A stretch of DNA of 64,000 nt from an uncultured Faecalibacterium sp. (GTDB lineage: Bacteria > Bacillota > Clostridia > Oscillospirales > Ruminococcaceae), in contig UQGD01000005.1 in assembly GCA_900540455.1 (NCBI GenBank), positions 1-64,000 of the forward strand, written 5' to 3'. The position numbers and the translations under genes are program-made. The notes under the pieces are model-generated. The model searched no databases. It was not told the origin of the DNA and was given only the letters and a program-made list of their open reading frames with translations. Shown here piece by piece: positions 41,101 to 48,554 of the stretch. Within the stretch, counting starts at the first letter, position 1. Each line of letters starts with the position of its first letter.

Positions 41101-41268
41101 AACCGCCGCCACTGCGCCGGTCATGGCAATGCCCGCTTTGCCGATATTCCCAATCACCGCCGACATGGAACTTGCCTGTTTCGTCACGCTGGAAATAGAC
41201 TTGGCAAGCGACGGATCCACCTTGCCCATGATGCGGATCGTTAAATCTAACGCGCCATTGCTTGGCAT
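38146..41268 (-). CDS. Tail tape measure protein
   Basis: 1040 residues, setting tail length. N-terminal helical domain, a TP901-type segment (residues about 60-330: VFEGQMADVAKYVDGI, ILKLSTQIPYTAEELTRLAAAAGESGYD), then long Ala/Gly-rich hydrophobic stretches (about 430-860) and PSIAGEDGPESIIPHD. The C-terminus is charged (DRYERERRRTRYA). Its ATG is overlapped by the frameshift extension of the upstream chaperone gene. Confidence 0.93.
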   Translation of the reverse strand: MPSNGALDLTIRIMGKVDPSLAKSISSVTKQASSMSAVIGNIGKAGIAMTGAVAAVAAGVIGSTTKTAQVFEGQMADVAKYVDGIADAAGRIDVSKYNEMADAILKLSTQIPYTAEELTRLAAAAGESGYDFDSIVHIDKATGEITGFLRDVAMAGSALDISADQAGDWAAKWEVALNMSHGQVMDLFDQINYLAANTATSAAEIAEVVNKSGSVGNIAGMEPQYTAALADALLSMGVDGARAATSIKNIYTNLSLGASATERMDKGWKRLGMTAQSVAAAMQNNAPETMKSVFEAIGNLPDEQRLATITDIFGRWPLESAAKVAENMSAFTDAIDMVQGRAWEGSLERELIVKSGTGNAVDQMFDSSVNRFMVTVGNNFLPFKKELATLGIDMMNGITDSLPDLARLAEGIMPMLRSAVEGIGSAVKNALPHIQQAIDYVANNGDTVAKWATGLVGIFALMSAAPAISGITSTVFGPAAGMMSVSPGRGRRFAAGVSGAVSGIGGTFRAAQLGAQMSNSLGGSSLGNTILGGILGIQSAGSLNKSKTGKGMSRAVGNLMGSIAAAQAGRGILGVVGNTGVGRYAGNVGRAVQNLANTGFVQDTLSVGAMALGGIGNLFGRTPASAAAKSGGLPGLLGKIGGALGGAAGTVSGFGAALAASPVGMAAMNVGSFLSAGAGVVGAVASPFVSGFLSLLGTFGPVIAGLGGVIATVSILGDHLGGIRMVVENIFGPAGVQILDNFVGGVTNIGNTIRNVLSPEGLANFQQAVTGTFGPGAGEAFATLIPMIQTVTGVFGQIVDLGVNHMKPLIEEIFTFLTGTLFPVVVPLLSTVIGLVGTTLVNAVTVIVDVVRGILPVVEPIITGIIGLIKGIANVAVSVVNFVIRALNRLSFTVPDWLGGGHFGFNLKEVSLPQFGNGGFATRPSIAGEDGPESIIPHDPAKRSRAIDLWLQTGSILGLDGFTSAVGASARQKLPDLTPRGSIGSAGGSGSLPSINFAPQITVSGSMSEEDVNRLVELLYQKFADFMDRYERERRRTRYA

Positions 41269-41402
41269 ACCTCGCTCACCTCGTTACTCAAATCAAGCAG
41301 TTCTCTCATCGGCATTTTCAACAGTGAATCAAGGCTTGAGTATGTCACCTGGCTGACCTGGATCGCCAGTCGGCGCAACTCTTTTGCGCCCCCGTTTACT
41401 CG
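41247..41402 (-). CDS. Frameshift extension of the tail assembly chaperone (gpE'-like)
   Basis: In the -1 frame after the slip site, 51 sense codons are open from 41402 to a TAG at 41249-41247. The peptide begins RVNGGAKELRRLAIQVSQV and ends EVCQAMAR: charged and helical, as in known gpE+E' and gpGT extensions. It overlaps the tape-measure start by 22 nt and has no start codon of its own. The fused product would be about 269 residues. Confidence 0.8.
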   Translation of the reverse strand, partial: RVNGGAKELRRLAIQVSQVTYSSLDSLLKMPMRELLDLSNEVSEVCQAMAR

Positions 41403-42055
41403 AAAAAACCGCTGTCCACCGCATTACGCAGTTTAGTCGCCTCGCACAGAGGGAGTCCAGTAAAGAAATCCTCCGGCAGGCCAGTGGCCTGGCTGGCAAC
41501 GATGACCGCATGAAGATAGTTGCGATCTTTGTTCAGCACCATAAAGCCTTCCGCCGCCATACGGTTCTCTGCTGTCAGCTCGTGCATAGTACACAGATCC
41601 CCTACACCAGACAGGTCTACGCTCTCAAAAGTCTGGCCCTTGATGTCCGCCTTTTTCCCGTTATAGATATAGAGCGAGTTGAATTTTACGACATGCGTTT
41701 TAGCCTGCATCTCAGTCTGCTCTTTGGTTTGTCCCCTGCCCAGCACCTTCATGACCGTTTCCTGCACCTGCTCCATTGTCTTCCGGGGCATCAGCTTGAA
41801 CATCTCCACCGGCTTCCGGCTGGCCTTGGTGGCCAGCACCATTGCAAAGCCGGTAGTAGATTCAATAGCCCCCAAGGCAATGGTGTCGCCTTGGTTAGTC
41901 AACTCCCGCTGAGCGTCGATCACATCCTGTACAGTCAGCTTTTCCAGACCAGACAGATCCAGCTCGGTGTATTCTTTTCCCTCGAACTTATAGGACTTCT
42001 TAAACTCCACAACGATCTTCTTCTCCGCCGATCCCAGCGCAATAGCTTCTGCCAT
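41396..42055 (-). CDS. Tail assembly chaperone (zero-frame product)
   Basis: 219 residues, located between tube and tape measure, where gpE lies in P2-like phages. Composition: YTELDLSGLEKLTVQDVIDAQREL at the front, typical of phage tail assembly chaperones (Phage_TAC), then a conserved FAMVLATKASRKPVEMFKLM. Longer than the usual ~100 residues; residues 100-219 (QTEMQAKTHVVKF ...) are an extra domain that I do not recognise. Confidence 0.75.
   Translation of the reverse strand: MAEAIALGSAEKKIVVEFKKSYKFEGKEYTELDLSGLEKLTVQDVIDAQRELTNQGDTIALGAIESTTGFAMVLATKASRKPVEMFKLMPRKTMEQVQETVMKVLGRGQTKEQTEMQAKTHVVKFNSLYIYNGKKADIKGQTFESVDLSGVGDLCTMHELTAENRMAAEGFMVLNKDRNYLHAVIVASQATGLPEDFFTGLPLCEATKLRNAVDSGFFE
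41402..41408 (-). other. Programmed -1 ribosomal frameshift site
   Basis: T TTT TTC heptamer (minus strand, 41408 to 41402), in the correct zero-frame phase TTT-TTC, two codons before the zero-frame TAA. This is the usual position in tail chaperone genes. Confidence 0.8.
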
Positions 42056-42074
42056 TTCTGCCTCCTATAAAATC

Positions 42075-42102
42075 ACCCGGCCACCCATCAAGGTAGCCGG
42101 GT
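42075..42102 (-). other. Hairpin between tube and chaperone genes
   Basis: acccggc (42075-42081) with gccgggt (42096-42102); in the minus direction GATTTTAT follows. A weak terminator or attenuator would lower expression of the low-copy chaperone and tape measure after the abundant tube protein. Confidence 0.5.
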
Positions 42103-42107
42103 TTTAT

Positions 42108-42644
42108 TTAGATCAGGGCGTTGATCTCCGCCCGCAGGTCTTCGCCGTTAACCACATACTTTCCGCCCAGCTTATCAATATCAAGGATAATCTGGCCATC
42201 CACCTCGACCTTATAGGTCAGCAGCTCCAAGGTCGTGGCGGCTCCCATCGTATCGCCGCGTTTCAGAGTGCCCAGGTCGATCTCCTTCGGATGACCGCTG
42301 CACACGATACGCAGGCCCTTATAGATAACACCGCCATCCTTGTTCGCGGTCTGCTGTGCGGCTCGAATGGTCAACTGCGCTGTCTCGTTCGGGTTCATCA
42401 TTCGAGCAGCATGGCTGTACAGGTGATTCCACTTGATCTGCATCTCGCTGCTTTTGATCTGACCCGGCACGGGAGCGTCGATTTCTCCCAGAATACCTGC
42501 GCCCGACAGTGTAGTTGTCTTCGAGGCAATCTTGGGCAGAGTGATCTCATCCGCCAGGCCAATCAGAACATCCCCATCCGAACCGTAGACGTTATAGTCG
42601 TTGATGACCTCGGGAACGAGCGTGCTAGAAACATTCAATGCCAT
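42108..42644 (-). CDS. Major tail tube protein
   Basis: 178 residues; phage major tail tube protein of the P2 FII type (LGEIDAPVPGQIKSSEMQIKW; GDTMGAATTLELLTYKVEVDG). Forms the inner tube inside the sheath. Confidence 0.9.
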   Translation of the reverse strand: MALNVSSTLVPEVINDYNVYGSDGDVLIGLADEITLPKIASKTTTLSGAGILGEIDAPVPGQIKSSEMQIKWNHLYSHAARMMNPNETAQLTIRAAQQTANKDGGVIYKGLRIVCSGHPKEIDLGTLKRGDTMGAATTLELLTYKVEVDGQIILDIDKLGGKYVVNGEDLRAEINALI

Positions 42645-42661
42645 TTATGTCCGCTCCTTTC

Positions 42662-44116
42662 TCAACCCATCAGTGCCGCAGCCAGTGCGCCAGCCTGGTA
42701 TTCCATGGTATTCGTGACCAACTTCATCGGCGTGAAGGGAGTGCAAAACTGATGGAAGTAGACGTGTCCCGCCGCCAGCTCCGCGTCGGTAGTGCGGTCG
42801 GTGTCCAGCATCATCTCATAGCTGGCGCAGACACCAGTGGAAACATAGACCTGCCCACGCATATTTTCGCTGTCGATGATGGAATCCAACAGCCGTTTGT
42901 TCATGACCTTGTCCAGCTTCTGTCGATTATTCAGCACGAACTCGGCTGCTGCATAATTGAAGAACCGACGGACACACAAAAACATATCTTTCGGATCTGT
43001 AGTGCCGGGGTAAGCACAGGTCTCATTGCCCCACAGCACAAACCCGTCCTTGGATCGAACCCAAGCAGCAACGCCGTTCTCATTCAGAACATTCCCCTGC
43101 TCCTGATCCATCAGCACCTCGGTGCCGTCTGCCAAGCAGGCAGCGGTGATGGGGGCGGTAACATTGGATGGACTGGCATTCGGCACATCGCCGTGCTGGG
43201 TGTCGTTGTAGACCGTAACAGCGGCAGCCATTGCGCTGCCACTGTATACCACATCGCCCACCTTGCAGTAGGGCCAAATGCCATAAGCTTCCCGGCTAGT
43301 TGCCGCCTGGCTGACCTTCTGCTCCACTGCATCTTGATACTTGAGTGCCCCTTCTGCGCTACTGTCGATATCTACGAAGCAAACACAGTTAAACACGCCA
43401 TTGATACTACGGCACTTGGCCTGCAATGCAGCGCAGACATTGGCATTCCGAGAGAAGCGCGGTGCCAGCAGGATACCAGGCACATAACCGATCTTCGGAT
43501 AGACTTGCCGCACCACTTCCAACCCAGTTTCCACCCCAGTACCGGAGTTTACACCGCCTATGATATCGTCTTCCGTTACCTTGGACGGATCCAGCTTTGT
43601 ACCGCTTACCAACAGCTGGGTCGCCCCGTCCCCCGCTCCACCGTCGATCAGCGCAATACTCACCGTGCCATCATCACGGAAGGCTGCAACATAGTCCACA
43701 TCTGCGGTCAGCTCCGCAGCCTCTTTCTTTACCACCAGCTTTGCTAGCAGCAGGCCAGTAATATCGATTTCAGCTACGCCATCGTTGACCTGAATGGCAG
43801 TTTCCTCCACAGTGGTGGTGTGCTTCGCCGGATCAAGAACATTGATGAGAACCAGCGGCCCCACATTCATCATCTGAAACGATGCATTGACAGCCTCACA
43901 AATCGTATAGCTTTCAAAATCGTCGCTGTATCCTACAGCCTCGACCGCATCTTTGTAAGACCGAACGATCAGCGGAGTGTTGACCGCCGCTGCCGGATCT
44001 TTCAGCATATTCACAGGCGCAGTGCCTACCACGACCTGCAGTCCTGCCGTTGCAGTAAGCGGCGCAGTCATGCTGGTTGCCGCTTCCTTAATAACAAAAC
44101 CATGCGTTACTGCCAT
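42662..44116 (-). CDS. Tail sheath protein
   Basis: 484 residues, contractile sheath (P2 FI type). Beginning MAVTHGFVIKEAATSMTAPL, central PGILLAPRFSRNANV, and the C-terminal RRFFNYAAAEFVLNNRQ. Presence of a sheath makes this a myovirus-type prophage. Confidence 0.93.
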   Translation of the reverse strand: MAVTHGFVIKEAATSMTAPLTATAGLQVVVGTAPVNMLKDPAAAVNTPLIVRSYKDAVEAVGYSDDFESYTICEAVNASFQMMNVGPLVLINVLDPAKHTTTVEETAIQVNDGVAEIDITGLLLAKLVVKKEAAELTADVDYVAAFRDDGTVSIALIDGGAGDGATQLLVSGTKLDPSKVTEDDIIGGVNSGTGVETGLEVVRQVYPKIGYVPGILLAPRFSRNANVCAALQAKCRSINGVFNCVCFVDIDSSAEGALKYQDAVEQKVSQAATSREAYGIWPYCKVGDVVYSGSAMAAAVTVYNDTQHGDVPNASPSNVTAPITAACLADGTEVLMDQEQGNVLNENGVAAWVRSKDGFVLWGNETCAYPGTTDPKDMFLCVRRFFNYAAAEFVLNNRQKLDKVMNKRLLDSIIDSENMRGQVYVSTGVCASYEMMLDTDRTTDAELAAGHVYFHQFCTPFTPMKLVTNTMEYQAGALAAALMG

Positions 44117-44134
44117 GTATATCTCCTCTCTATT

Positions 44135-44404
44135 TTACTGCAGGACGGCCTGGGCCTTCTGAAACAAAACATTTTCAGCCGTCCCCTGCCGCTCCACCCG
44201 CTCACGGGTCAAAGCAAACTTCTCCAACGGCACGATCAGTGCCTTGATGGCTGTGCTCTTGTCTGCCCATTCCTCCAGTTTGTCAGGAACTCCCCCTTCA
44301 AAAACGGTATACTGATTTGCCACGCCACGGATGGTGGGGCCGCAGTAGACCATCTTCTCTTTCGCCCTTGCCACTTTCAGAACAGCTTTCTTATCTTCGC
44401 TCAT
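44135..44404 (-). CDS. Phage structural-region protein, unknown
   Basis: 89 residues, basic and helical with a VYCGPTIRGVANQYTVFEGG segment; similar small proteins commonly precede the sheath gene in Clostridia phages. Overlaps the upstream gene by 4 nt (ATGA). Confidence 0.65.
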   Translation of the reverse strand: MSEDKKAVLKVARAKEKMVYCGPTIRGVANQYTVFEGGVPDKLEEWADKSTAIKALIVPLEKFALTRERVERQGTAENVLFQKAQAVLQ

Positions 44405-44895
44405 ATCAAACCCTCCACTTGCGTATTCTTTCTCGCCGGAGCTGAGGCGTAAAAATTCACAACGCCCCAGTAAAAGGGCACCGTGCTTTCTTCCTGAATT
44501 GCCCAGGCCATGGGGTACTGCACAACAAATGCTCCCCCAAATGTCGGCTGTGTCAGGAAGTGTTGTGTGATTCGTTCCTTGATGTTTACTACATCAATGT
44601 ATCCTTGACGGCTTACATCCCGGTCATAGGCGGCGATCACCAACTGAAACATCAGCAGCTGTGCCTCATTTGCTGCCGCAAAGTTGCCAGATAGCAGCTT
44701 GCAGATGATACACGGACAGTTTGCTGCATCTGTATCCGCATCCTCGTCATTATCCGTTGGAATAGGCTCAAACTGTTTGAAGATTTTCAGCGTCTTCAAA
44801 CCTTCCTGCCCAGAGTATTCTTTACCCTTAAACAGCTTTTCCAGTTCCTCGACCATGGCTTGGTGCGCCATCTCACTGGTATGCCCCATCTCCAT
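44401..44895 (-). CDS. Tail terminator/completion candidate
   Basis: 164 residues. Position directly before the sheath group and after a gpZ-like gene suits a tail terminator. It contains CPCIICKL, a cysteine cluster, and QHFLTQPTFGGAFVV. Assignment rests on position only. Confidence 0.6.
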   Translation of the reverse strand: MEMGHTSEMAHQAMVEELEKLFKGKEYSGQEGLKTLKIFKQFEPIPTDNDEDADTDAANCPCIICKLLSGNFAAANEAQLLMFQLVIAAYDRDVSRQGYIDVVNIKERITQHFLTQPTFGGAFVVQYPMAWAIQEESTVPFYWGVVNFYASAPARKNTQVEGLI

Positions 44896-44905
44896 GTCTG
44901 CCGCC

Positions 44906-45595
44906 TCACTTTCTGTACCTTAAGATCAGTTCTGCCACACGGCGCTCTGCATTGTCCTGCAGCATTTCAGCAACGTCCGGCCAATCCTCGTTCCAAATCG
45001 TTCGGTGCATAGCAGAACCTGACGGACTGGACATGGTTTCCAGTAGGTGGTTTGGCGACCACCGCACCTTTCCGCTGGCAGTATAGGCCGGGCCCATCTT
45101 TCCAGTATTGCGCTGTACCATGCCAATATGTCCGCTTTTGAACTTTACAAGGAAACCCTTGCTCATGCGCCCGTCTCCGCTCAGATTTTTCATAGGACTG
45201 TCCTTTAAGACACGCGCCTGAAAATACTCTGGTGCATTCCGCACCGCCGCCCCCATATAGGGCCTATTGGGGCTGGTGCGGAAATACCCCAGATCCGCCC
45301 GAAAAGCACCCGGTTCATTTCTGGTAATCCCCAGCCTTGCTTCCAGGCTTTTATTTGTCGCACTCTTCCTCTGCTTGAGATCTTGGATCATCCGCCGTCC
45401 TGCAGCGTTCAGGTCGTAGCGCTCCTTCACATCGTCCAGCATCATCCTTCTGGCTTGTCGCGCTGTTCGGTTAATAGCTACCTTGAGCGCTGCTGGGGTC
45501 TTTGCCTTCAAATCCCCCAGCGCCTTTTCGACCTGTTCGCTGTCCAGTATGATGCTCATACTGCCCGCATCATAGGCTGCCTTGTAGTTGGCCAC
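44906..45595 (-). CDS. Minor tail protein Z-like / neck protein
   Basis: 229 residues; AINRTARQARRMMLDDVKERYDL and the basic N-terminal half resemble the prophage minor tail protein Z family. GTG start at 45595 with GAGGG upstream. Likely a head-tail joining component. Confidence 0.7.
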   Translation of the reverse strand: MANYKAAYDAGSMSIILDSEQVEKALGDLKAKTPAALKVAINRTARQARRMMLDDVKERYDLNAAGRRMIQDLKQRKSATNKSLEARLGITRNEPGAFRADLGYFRTSPNRPYMGAAVRNAPEYFQARVLKDSPMKNLSGDGRMSKGFLVKFKSGHIGMVQRNTGKMGPAYTASGKVRWSPNHLLETMSSPSGSAMHRTIWNEDWPDVAEMLQDNAERRVAELILRYRK

Positions 45596-45599
45596 CGTA

Positions 45600-45998
45600 T
45601 CACCCTCTTACCCTTTCAAGCTCCATGCGGTAAACCCCCATTTTCAACGAGCACTCCTTGATATGGTAGTCCCGTTTCTTATCAAGCCGAATCAGTTTTC
45701 CCGACTTCGGCATGGGGCCATAATCCTTCTGCTTGACATAGAGGATCAGATCAGCCCTATACAGGCCCTCATCAAAGCTCTGTTTTGCACCAGCTTGCCA
45801 ATGTGCATCATACGGGGTCACCCCTGGTTTCTGGGATATGCAGGCCATCATCCTATCGTCCACGAACCGCATCTCCGCGAATTCATTCAAGTTAAAGAAG
45901 GTGTCCTCTACATCACCGGGTAAAAAGTCTTTGAATGTAGATCTCTCATCCGGGTCCGAGCTTCCCGGAGTGCCGTAGACCTGCTCGACGGTAATCAT
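45600..45998 (-). CDS. Head-tail connector candidate
   Basis: 132 residues; family not recognised. Located directly after the major capsid gene, where head-completion proteins lie. Contains a late beta-rich segment (YGPMPKSGKLIRLDKKRDYHI). Confidence 0.6.
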   Translation of the reverse strand: MITVEQVYGTPGSSDPDERSTFKDFLPGDVEDTFFNLNEFAEMRFVDDRMMACISQKPGVTPYDAHWQAGAKQSFDEGLYRADLILYVKQKDYGPMPKSGKLIRLDKKRDYHIKECSLKMGVYRMELERVRG

Positions 45999-46008
45999 GG
46001 CAAATGCC

Positions 46009-47058
46009 TCAACAGACAGTTGCCACCAGCCAGCTATCCACCTTATCAGGGATCAGCAGCGGGTGAGACTGAAGCTCCAGCATCCGCCGATCCGGACGAT
46101 GTTCCACAAAGCTGCGCAGCAGGCGATCCGTCTGTGCAGTAGCCCAGCTCCCATTGTCATTCAGATAGGTGCATGCTCCATAGGCCCGCATAAAGCCAGG
46201 ATTGGAAGAGATCAGAATGACCATATTGTCCGGCACCAGAGGTTTAGCCTCGGGCTTGTTGGGATCCGTCCAATCGTCCAGATACACTTCACTGTAGGTA
46301 TAGATGTCCAAACTGGGCTTATTCAGCGCGCCGATGTATTGCACACCGTTGGGCAGGTTCGAGGGTCTGATCTCCCCCATGAAGACCCGCCGGTTGTCCA
46401 GCATCTCCTTGATGGTCTTGTCGGACAAAAACTTCTTCAGGGCGGTCTTGCCCATGATGACACGATCCACATTGGCAAAACCATTGACCAGCACCTGATC
46501 CACCCAGCTCTCCAGATTGTCCAGAATGGCCGCCTTCGTGCCTCCCCAAACATTGTCCCCGGACAGTGTGACCTTGTTGGTGAAACCAAAGTCGATGACC
46601 TCATTCACGCCAGGGCCCACAACGGGGATCTGGCCGGTAGTGATCGCCTGTACGGCCATCCACTCCTCACGGCGAGTTGCCGCATCATTCAGCCGACGAT
46701 ACTCCTCGGTAAGCTGCTGGGCGGCACGATCCGCCGGGGTCATCCCGCTGTACAGGGTCTCCCCAGGCAGACGCTCCATCAGCATATCTGCCGTGGTGAT
46801 GTCGTAGGGGTTGACGAGGGGCGGCGCATAACTCTCAGTTCGGTAACCATCGCCCTTCAGTACCTGTCCGCCGACACGGGGATGCACAAAGGCGGCCATC
46901 CGACGATCGCCTTTCACGATATCAATATCGACCCGCTTCGTCGCAAACGTCCGCACGTTGGTAAAAAAACTGTCGAGAAAGAAAGTGTGCAGCGGGGGCG
47001 AAGTGCGCACCACCTCTGCCAGGTATCTCGGCTCATAAATGTTCACTTGATTAGGCAT
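46009..47058 (-). CDS. Major capsid protein (lambda gpE-like)
   Basis: 349 residues; YEPRYLAEVVRTSPPLHTFF, NVRTFATKRVDIDIVKGDRRMA and GETLYSG...R fit the HK97-fold gpE family. The decoration protein upstream and protease complete a lambda-type head set. Confidence 0.9.
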   Translation of the reverse strand: MPNQVNIYEPRYLAEVVRTSPPLHTFFLDSFFTNVRTFATKRVDIDIVKGDRRMAAFVHPRVGGQVLKGDGYRTESYAPPLVNPYDITTADMLMERLPGETLYSGMTPADRAAQQLTEEYRRLNDAATRREEWMAVQAITTGQIPVVGPGVNEVIDFGFTNKVTLSGDNVWGGTKAAILDNLESWVDQVLVNGFANVDRVIMGKTALKKFLSDKTIKEMLDNRRVFMGEIRPSNLPNGVQYIGALNKPSLDIYTYSEVYLDDWTDPNKPEAKPLVPDNMVILISSNPGFMRAYGACTYLNDNGSWATAQTDRLLRSFVEHRPDRRMLELQSHPLLIPDKVDSWLVATVC

Positions 47059-47073
47059 GTCTGTTCTTCCTCC

Positions 47074-47421
47074 TTACTTCAGGAAAATCCCGATGTTACG
47101 GAATGCGGTTTCCAGCTTGTCCGCCGTTACGCCATCTTCCAGCGCCAGCGAATCCGCAAAGTATTCGCCAGTCATCAGGATCACAACATCTTTCTCTGCT
47201 GCATCAACGCTATCCGCCGTAATCCCATACAAGCCGGACAGGTCGCTCAGTTCTGCCGAGGTCACCGCCTTCATCTTCCCAGCTTCGTCCAGGATGACCG
47301 GGGCATGTGCTTTCAGCGCCTCAGCTGCAGTCTTCACGGCGGTAGCTACACGGATGTTCGTACTTGCTTCAATATACTTTCGATCCGTGCTGAAAGTCTT
47401 TTTTGCAAGATCCATAGCCAT
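47074..47421 (-). CDS. Head decoration protein (lambda gpD-like)
   Basis: 115 residues; VATAVKTAAEALKAHAPVIL and GLYGITADSVDAAEKDVVILMTGE are typical of trimeric gpD-type head-stabilising proteins. Confidence 0.85.
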   Translation of the reverse strand: MAMDLAKKTFSTDRKYIEASTNIRVATAVKTAAEALKAHAPVILDEAGKMKAVTSAELSDLSGLYGITADSVDAAEKDVVILMTGEYFADSLALEDGVTADKLETAFRNIGIFLK

Positions 47422-47435
47422 TGCTGTTCTCTCCT

Positions 47436-48554
47436 TTACTTCTTGTCTTCGGTACCATTGGCACGCCGGATCGCATTCAGCAGCTCATTTTCGGCGGCCT
47501 TGCCATCCTGTACCTCCTGGCCAACACTGCCGGTGCCGCTCTTTTGCGCATCCAGCTTGGTATTATTCAGGTAGCCTTTACCCTGTGCCTTCATCCGCTG
47601 CATGGCTGCAACAGCATACTCGCTTGCAGCAATAGGCTTGTCGAACTTGGCGGCGTTTACTGCCTCCTCATCGCCAGGCATGGCCATATCTTCGATGTCC
47701 CTGATCCGACTGCGCTCTGCGGATGCTGCCTCATGCTCGATCTGCTTCACAAAGTCCGGGTAGGCCGCCCGAAGGTCGTTTGCGTTCTTGATGTCCATAT
47801 CCGATCCATCTCCTTTGTTTGTTCCCGGCTGGCCCGCCGGTTGTTTATTTTGCAAGCCGCTGTTTTTGATGCGGCTCTGCACAAAGTCTGGGGCTTTGCT
47901 GATAGAAAGCCCTGTTGCCATGCTGTTGACGAAAAGGAAACCGCTGCGGTTTTCCACAACGGATCCTTCGTCATCTGTAAGCTCATCCACAAAGCCGTTT
48001 TCTTTGGCTTGCGATCCCGTCCACCAACTGGTGGCATCCATCTGGGCTGCCACATCTTCCTGCGGTCTGCCGGTCTTTTTTGCGTACAAACCGGTAATGC
48101 TCTCCCGAATCGCATCCAAAGCATCCATACACTGGCGCAAGTCCTCTTTGCCCATATAGTCGCAGATGCCCATCTGCACAGGATGGATCATGTAGATGCT
48201 ATCGTTTGCCGCCACCACCCTGTCGCAATGACAGGCCACGATAGTGGCCGCACTGGCGCACAGGCCATCGATCTGGGCGGTCACTGTCGCAGCATTCTGT
48301 TCCAGCAGGTTGCCGATGGATTGCGCCGCAAACACATCGCCTCCACCTGAGTTGATCCGCACCTTGATCTCGCTCACCGAACCAAGGGCGGCTAACTCAT
48401 CCGCAAATTTTTTGGCCGTCACATCATCGTTGTACCAGCTGTATTTTGCGATATCGCCATACAGCATCAGCTCGGCACTCTGGCCTCCTGCAACGTTGCG
48501 GAACTGCCAGAAATGCTTATTCTCCGCCTTTCTGGTTTCCGGCGCCGCCATTGC
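47436..48554 (-). CDS. Head maturation protease (ClpP-type) fused to scaffold
   Basis: About 372 residues. ClpP-like serine protease core: INSGGGDVFAAQSIGN, catalytic Ser in GLCASAATIV, His in YMIHPVQMG. The last 130 residues (from MDIKNANDLRAAY) are charged and helical like a scaffold and contain an in-frame ATG that could give a separate scaffold. ATG 48554 is chosen (AGGTGG upstream); in-frame ATG 48587 is an alternative. Overlaps the portal gene by 38 nt or more. Confidence 0.88.
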   Translation of the reverse strand, partial: AMAAPETRKAENKHFWQFRNVAGGQSAELMLYGDIAKYSWYNDDVTAKKFADELAALGSVSEIKVRINSGGGDVFAAQSIGNLLEQNAATVTAQIDGLCASAATIVACHCDRVVAANDSIYMIHPVQMGICDYMGKEDLRQCMDALDAIRESITGLYAKKTGRPQEDVAAQMDATSWWTGSQAKENGFVDELTDDEGSVVENRSGFLFVNSMATGLSISKAPDFVQSRIKNSGLQNKQPAGQPGTNKGDGSDMDIKNANDLRAAYPDFVKQIEHEAASAERSRIRDIEDMAMPGDEEAVNAAKFDKPIAASEYAVAAMQRMKAQGKGYLNNTKLDAQKSGTGSVGQEVQDGKAAENELLNAIRRANGTEDKK

